From assembly GCA_051873875.1 (NCBI GenBank), contig JBJEFI010000123.1:1-6791 (forward strand): a DNA stretch of 6,791 nucleotides. Direction: 5' to 3'. This document shows positions 5,330 through 6,791 of this stretch, in pieces. Numbering within the stretch: the stretch's first letter is position 1; each line of letters begins with the position of its first letter. This stretch comes from JBJEFI01 sp051873875 (lineage in GTDB: Bacteria; Bacillota; Bacilli; Bacillales; Bacillaceae_G). The translations under genes were made by a program, and so were the position numbers. A model generated the notes under the pieces. The model did not search any database, was not told where the DNA came from, and saw only the letters and a program-made list of their open reading frames with translations.

Positions 5330-6472
5330 TTAAAGGATTTCTTTAAACATCTCGATTGTTTGTTCTTTTGTTGGCATAAATGGATTACCAGGTGCACAAG
5401 CATCTAATAAGGAATGACTTGCTAGTAAATCTAAATCTGGATTTTCTACGCCAAGTTCTTTTAATGATTTTGGAATACCTACTTCTTCAGATAACATCAC
5501 AATTTTATCTAATACGAATTGACTACATTCTTCATCAGATTTCCCTGCTGTTACATATCCTAATTTTTCAGCAATTAATCGGAATTTATCTGGTGCATAT
5601 TTTGCATTTTCACGTTCCACGATTGGTAGAAGCATGGCATTACATACACCATGTGGAAGATCATAAATTCCACCAAGTTGGTGAGCCATTGCATGAACAT
5701 ACCCTAAACCAGCGTTAGAGAAAGCCATACCAGCTAAGAAACAAGCATACACCATTTGTTCACGAGCCTCAACATTATGCCCATCTTTCACTGCCGTTGG
5801 AAGAGAATCAAAAATAATACGAACTGCTTCAAGTGCTGTTGCATTTGTAAGCTGATTTGAACCAGGTGTAACAATCGTTTCGATGGCATGTGTCAATGCA
5901 TCCATCCCCGTTGCTGCCGTCAAACTAGCTGGCTTGTCTAACATAAGCATTGGGTCATTGACAGAAAGAATCGCTAAGCTATTTTTATCGACACAAACCA
6001 TTTTTACGCCACGGTCTTCATCTGTAATAACATAATTAATTGTTAATTCAGCAGAAGTACCTGCTGTTGTATTGACCGCTACTGTTGGGAATCCAATTTT
6101 TGTTGATTTATGAAGTCCTTCGTAGTCTCGAACATTCCCACCGTTTGTAGCAAGAATAGAAATTGCACTTGCACAATCTTGTGGTGAACCGCCTCCGATT
6201 GAAAGTATAAAATCACATTGCTCTGCTTGTAATACCGCTAACCCTTTATCCACTTGAGCACAAGTTGGATTTGGTGTTACTTCATCATACACTACATACG
6301 TAATATTTACTGCATCTAATTGATCTGTTACTTTTTTTACAATACCGTTTGTACTTAGCACTTTATCCGTAACAATTAGGGCTTTTTTAAATCCCAAAAA
6401 AGCAACTTCAGTCCCTAATTGATTTAGACAATCACGCCCAATTAAGTTTTTACTTGGTAAATAGTACATCAT
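5330..6472 (-). CDS. iron-containing (type III) alcohol dehydrogenase
   Basis: A cytoplasmic Fe-ADH that interconverts a short-chain alcohol or diol and its aldehyde with NAD(H). The 380 residues match family length. Visible are the dinucleotide-domain strand ALIVTD with Asp36 (the equivalent of FucO Asp39, associated with NAD preference), GGGSPQDC (93-100), TTAGTSAE (135-142), and the metal ligands Asp191 and His195 (MDALTHAIE), His260 (GYVHAMAHQLGG, with His264) and His274 (LPHG). The sequence mixes hallmarks. GGGSPQD, TINYVITDE and VCVD resemble lactaldehyde reductase FucO; SVNDP, AATGMDALTHAIE and GYVHAMAHQLGG resemble AdhB/YiaY/1,3-propanediol dehydrogenases. I therefore leave the substrate open. 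The first of two adjacent ATGs is preferred: GGAGGG lies 8 bases upstream. It is flanked by terminators on both sides, so it is its own transcription unit, with a Rex-like site at its promoter. Confidence 0.95.
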   Translation of the reverse strand: MMYYLPSKNLIGRDCLNQLGTEVAFLGFKKALIVTDKVLSTNGIVKKVTDQLDAVNITYVVYDEVTPNPTCAQVDKGLAVLQAEQCDFILSIGGGSPQDCASAISILATNGGNVRDYEGLHKSTKIGFPTVAVNTTAGTSAELTINYVITDEDRGVKMVCVDKNSLAILSVNDPMLMLDKPASLTAATGMDALTHAIETIVTPGSNQLTNATALEAVRIIFDSLPTAVKDGHNVEAREQMVYACFLAGMAFSNAGLGYVHAMAHQLGGIYDLPHGVCNAMLLPIVERENAKYAPDKFRLIAEKLGYVTAGKSDEECSQFVLDKIVMLSEEVGIPKSLKELGVENPDLDLLASHSLLDACAPGNPFMPTKEQTIEMFKEIL

Positions 6473-6493
6473 AACCGATTCCCTCCAATTAGT

Positions 6494-6511
6494 TTGTTCA
6501 ATATTTCACAT
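6494..6511. promoter_or_regulatory. Rex-like redox operator before the dehydrogenase gene
   Basis: TTGTTCAATATTTCACAT matches the Rex consensus (TTGTGAA, four bases, TTCACAA) at 11 of 14 defined positions, with correct spacing and an ATAT centre. Rex is the Firmicutes repressor that senses NADH/NAD+ and controls fermentation genes including alcohol dehydrogenases. The site covers the predicted start of transcription, a repressing position. That Rex acts here is inference. Confidence 0.5.
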
Positions 6512-6515
6512 ATTA

Positions 6516-6544
6516 ATGTTATCAAATAATAATAAAAGTTCCAA
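6516..6544 (-). promoter_or_regulatory. candidate dehydrogenase promoter
   Basis: TTGGAA (6544-6539), 17 bases, then TAACAT (6521-6516) preceded by TGA, an extended -10. Transcription would start near 6509, inside the Rex-like dyad and 37 bases before the ATG. An overlapping TTGTCT/TATTAT pair with an 18-base spacer slightly upstream is a second option. Confidence 0.5.
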
Positions 6545-6565
6545 TTATTTTTAGACAATCTAAAT

Positions 6566-6592
6566 AAAAAAAGGTAGGAAATTCCTACCTTT
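6566..6592. terminator. strong terminator after the partial membrane-protein gene
   Basis: AAAGGTAGG (6570-6578) and CCTACCTTT (6584-6592) form a perfect 9-bp stem around a 5-base loop; the minus strand then has seven Ts (6572-6566). It starts two bases after the upstream stop codon. The plus strand also has a short T-run, so weak bidirectional action is possible. Confidence 0.85.
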
Positions 6593-6593
6593 C

Positions 6594-6791
6594 TTACACT
6601 GGAATTGGAATTTGAGCCATAGCTACTCCTGCAATGATTTGAACAGCAATAAAGAAAATAACTAATCCAATTGCCTTGTTCTTACTTAATCCAGCAACAA
6701 TTTGTAAACCAATTACTTGTAATATCCAAATCCAAATTGAAAACACATCAAAAACAGATAGAATAGCATGTAAAGTGGTACCTGGTTCTGC
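6594..6791 (-). CDS. C-terminal part of a membrane protein, possibly Yip1 family
   Basis: An open frame runs from the window edge to TAA (6596-6594) and gives 65 residues, with the N-terminus outside the window. Two hydrophobic spans are visible, about 9-35 (AILSVFDVFSIWIWILQVIG...) and 40-60 (AIGLVIFFIAVQIIAGVAMA), separated by the short basic turn LSKNKA, with the end QIPIPV. The FDVFSIW segment, then a helix, a lysine-rich turn and a last helix, resemble the C-terminus of Yip1-domain integral membrane proteins (for example YknW-like proteins in Bacillus), but this is recognition by eye from one third or less of such a protein. No function is assigned. Coding is supported by the clean frame, membrane-like composition and the terminator directly after the stop. 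Confidence 0.75.
   Translation of the reverse strand, partial: AEPGTTLHAILSVFDVFSIWIWILQVIGLQIVAGLSKNKAIGLVIFFIAVQIIAGVAMAQIPIPV

Noticed and set aside
5380..5718. Plus-strand ORF of 112 codons, rich in Leu/His/Ile
   Set aside because: It is antisense to the metal-binding region of the dehydrogenase; the His-rich composition is a shadow of the opposite strand.

Overview
The window comes from a low-GC Gram-positive bacterium, most likely of the family Bacillaceae. The evidence is the conserved gene order secG - carboxylesterase - rnr - smpB - ssrA, strong AGGAGG/GGAGGG ribosome binding sites, and a tmRNA tag (GKNNNFALAA) resembling those I recall for Bacillus/Priestia. I cannot assign a species. 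Every gene I can support lies on the minus strand, so transcription runs from high to low coordinates.

Layout in transcription order. (1) The C-terminal 65 residues of a two-helix membrane protein, possibly Yip1-like, run off the right edge (6594-6791) and end in a strong bidirectional terminator. (2) An iron-dependent alcohol dehydrogenase (5330-6472) has its own promoter and a Rex-like redox operator, followed by a bidirectional terminator. (3) A 335-base spacer holds promoter-like elements, a small palindrome and a doubtful 21-codon ORF. (4) secG (4764-4994) is followed by an intrinsic terminator. (5) The carboxylesterase gene est (3767-4507) has a candidate promoter and a dyad just downstream of its predicted start point. 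(6) rnr (1290-3677) encodes RNase R with a very basic tail; a hairpin with a short T-run lies between est and rnr. (7) A 282-base rnr-smpB spacer is full of adjacent hairpins. (8) smpB (540-1007). (9) ssrA (tmRNA, 29-380) has a good extended -10 promoter about 100 bases upstream and a terminator whose 5' arm is the tmRNA 3' end.

The left half is the ribosome-rescue and RNA-decay module: tmRNA with SmpB frees stalled ribosomes and tags their products, and RNase R degrades structured and defective RNAs. SecG is a small subunit of the Sec translocon. The esterase is a recurrent but functionally unexplained neighbour. The alcohol dehydrogenase looks like a separately controlled fermentation or redox-balance gene beside this conserved block.

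No mobile element, CRISPR array or obviously novel multigene system is visible. The points most worth a second look are non-coding: the hairpin-rich rnr-smpB spacer (possible small RNA of about 140 nt), the tmRNA terminator that competes with the acceptor stem, the structured pre-tmRNA leader, and the Rex-like site in front of the dehydrogenase.
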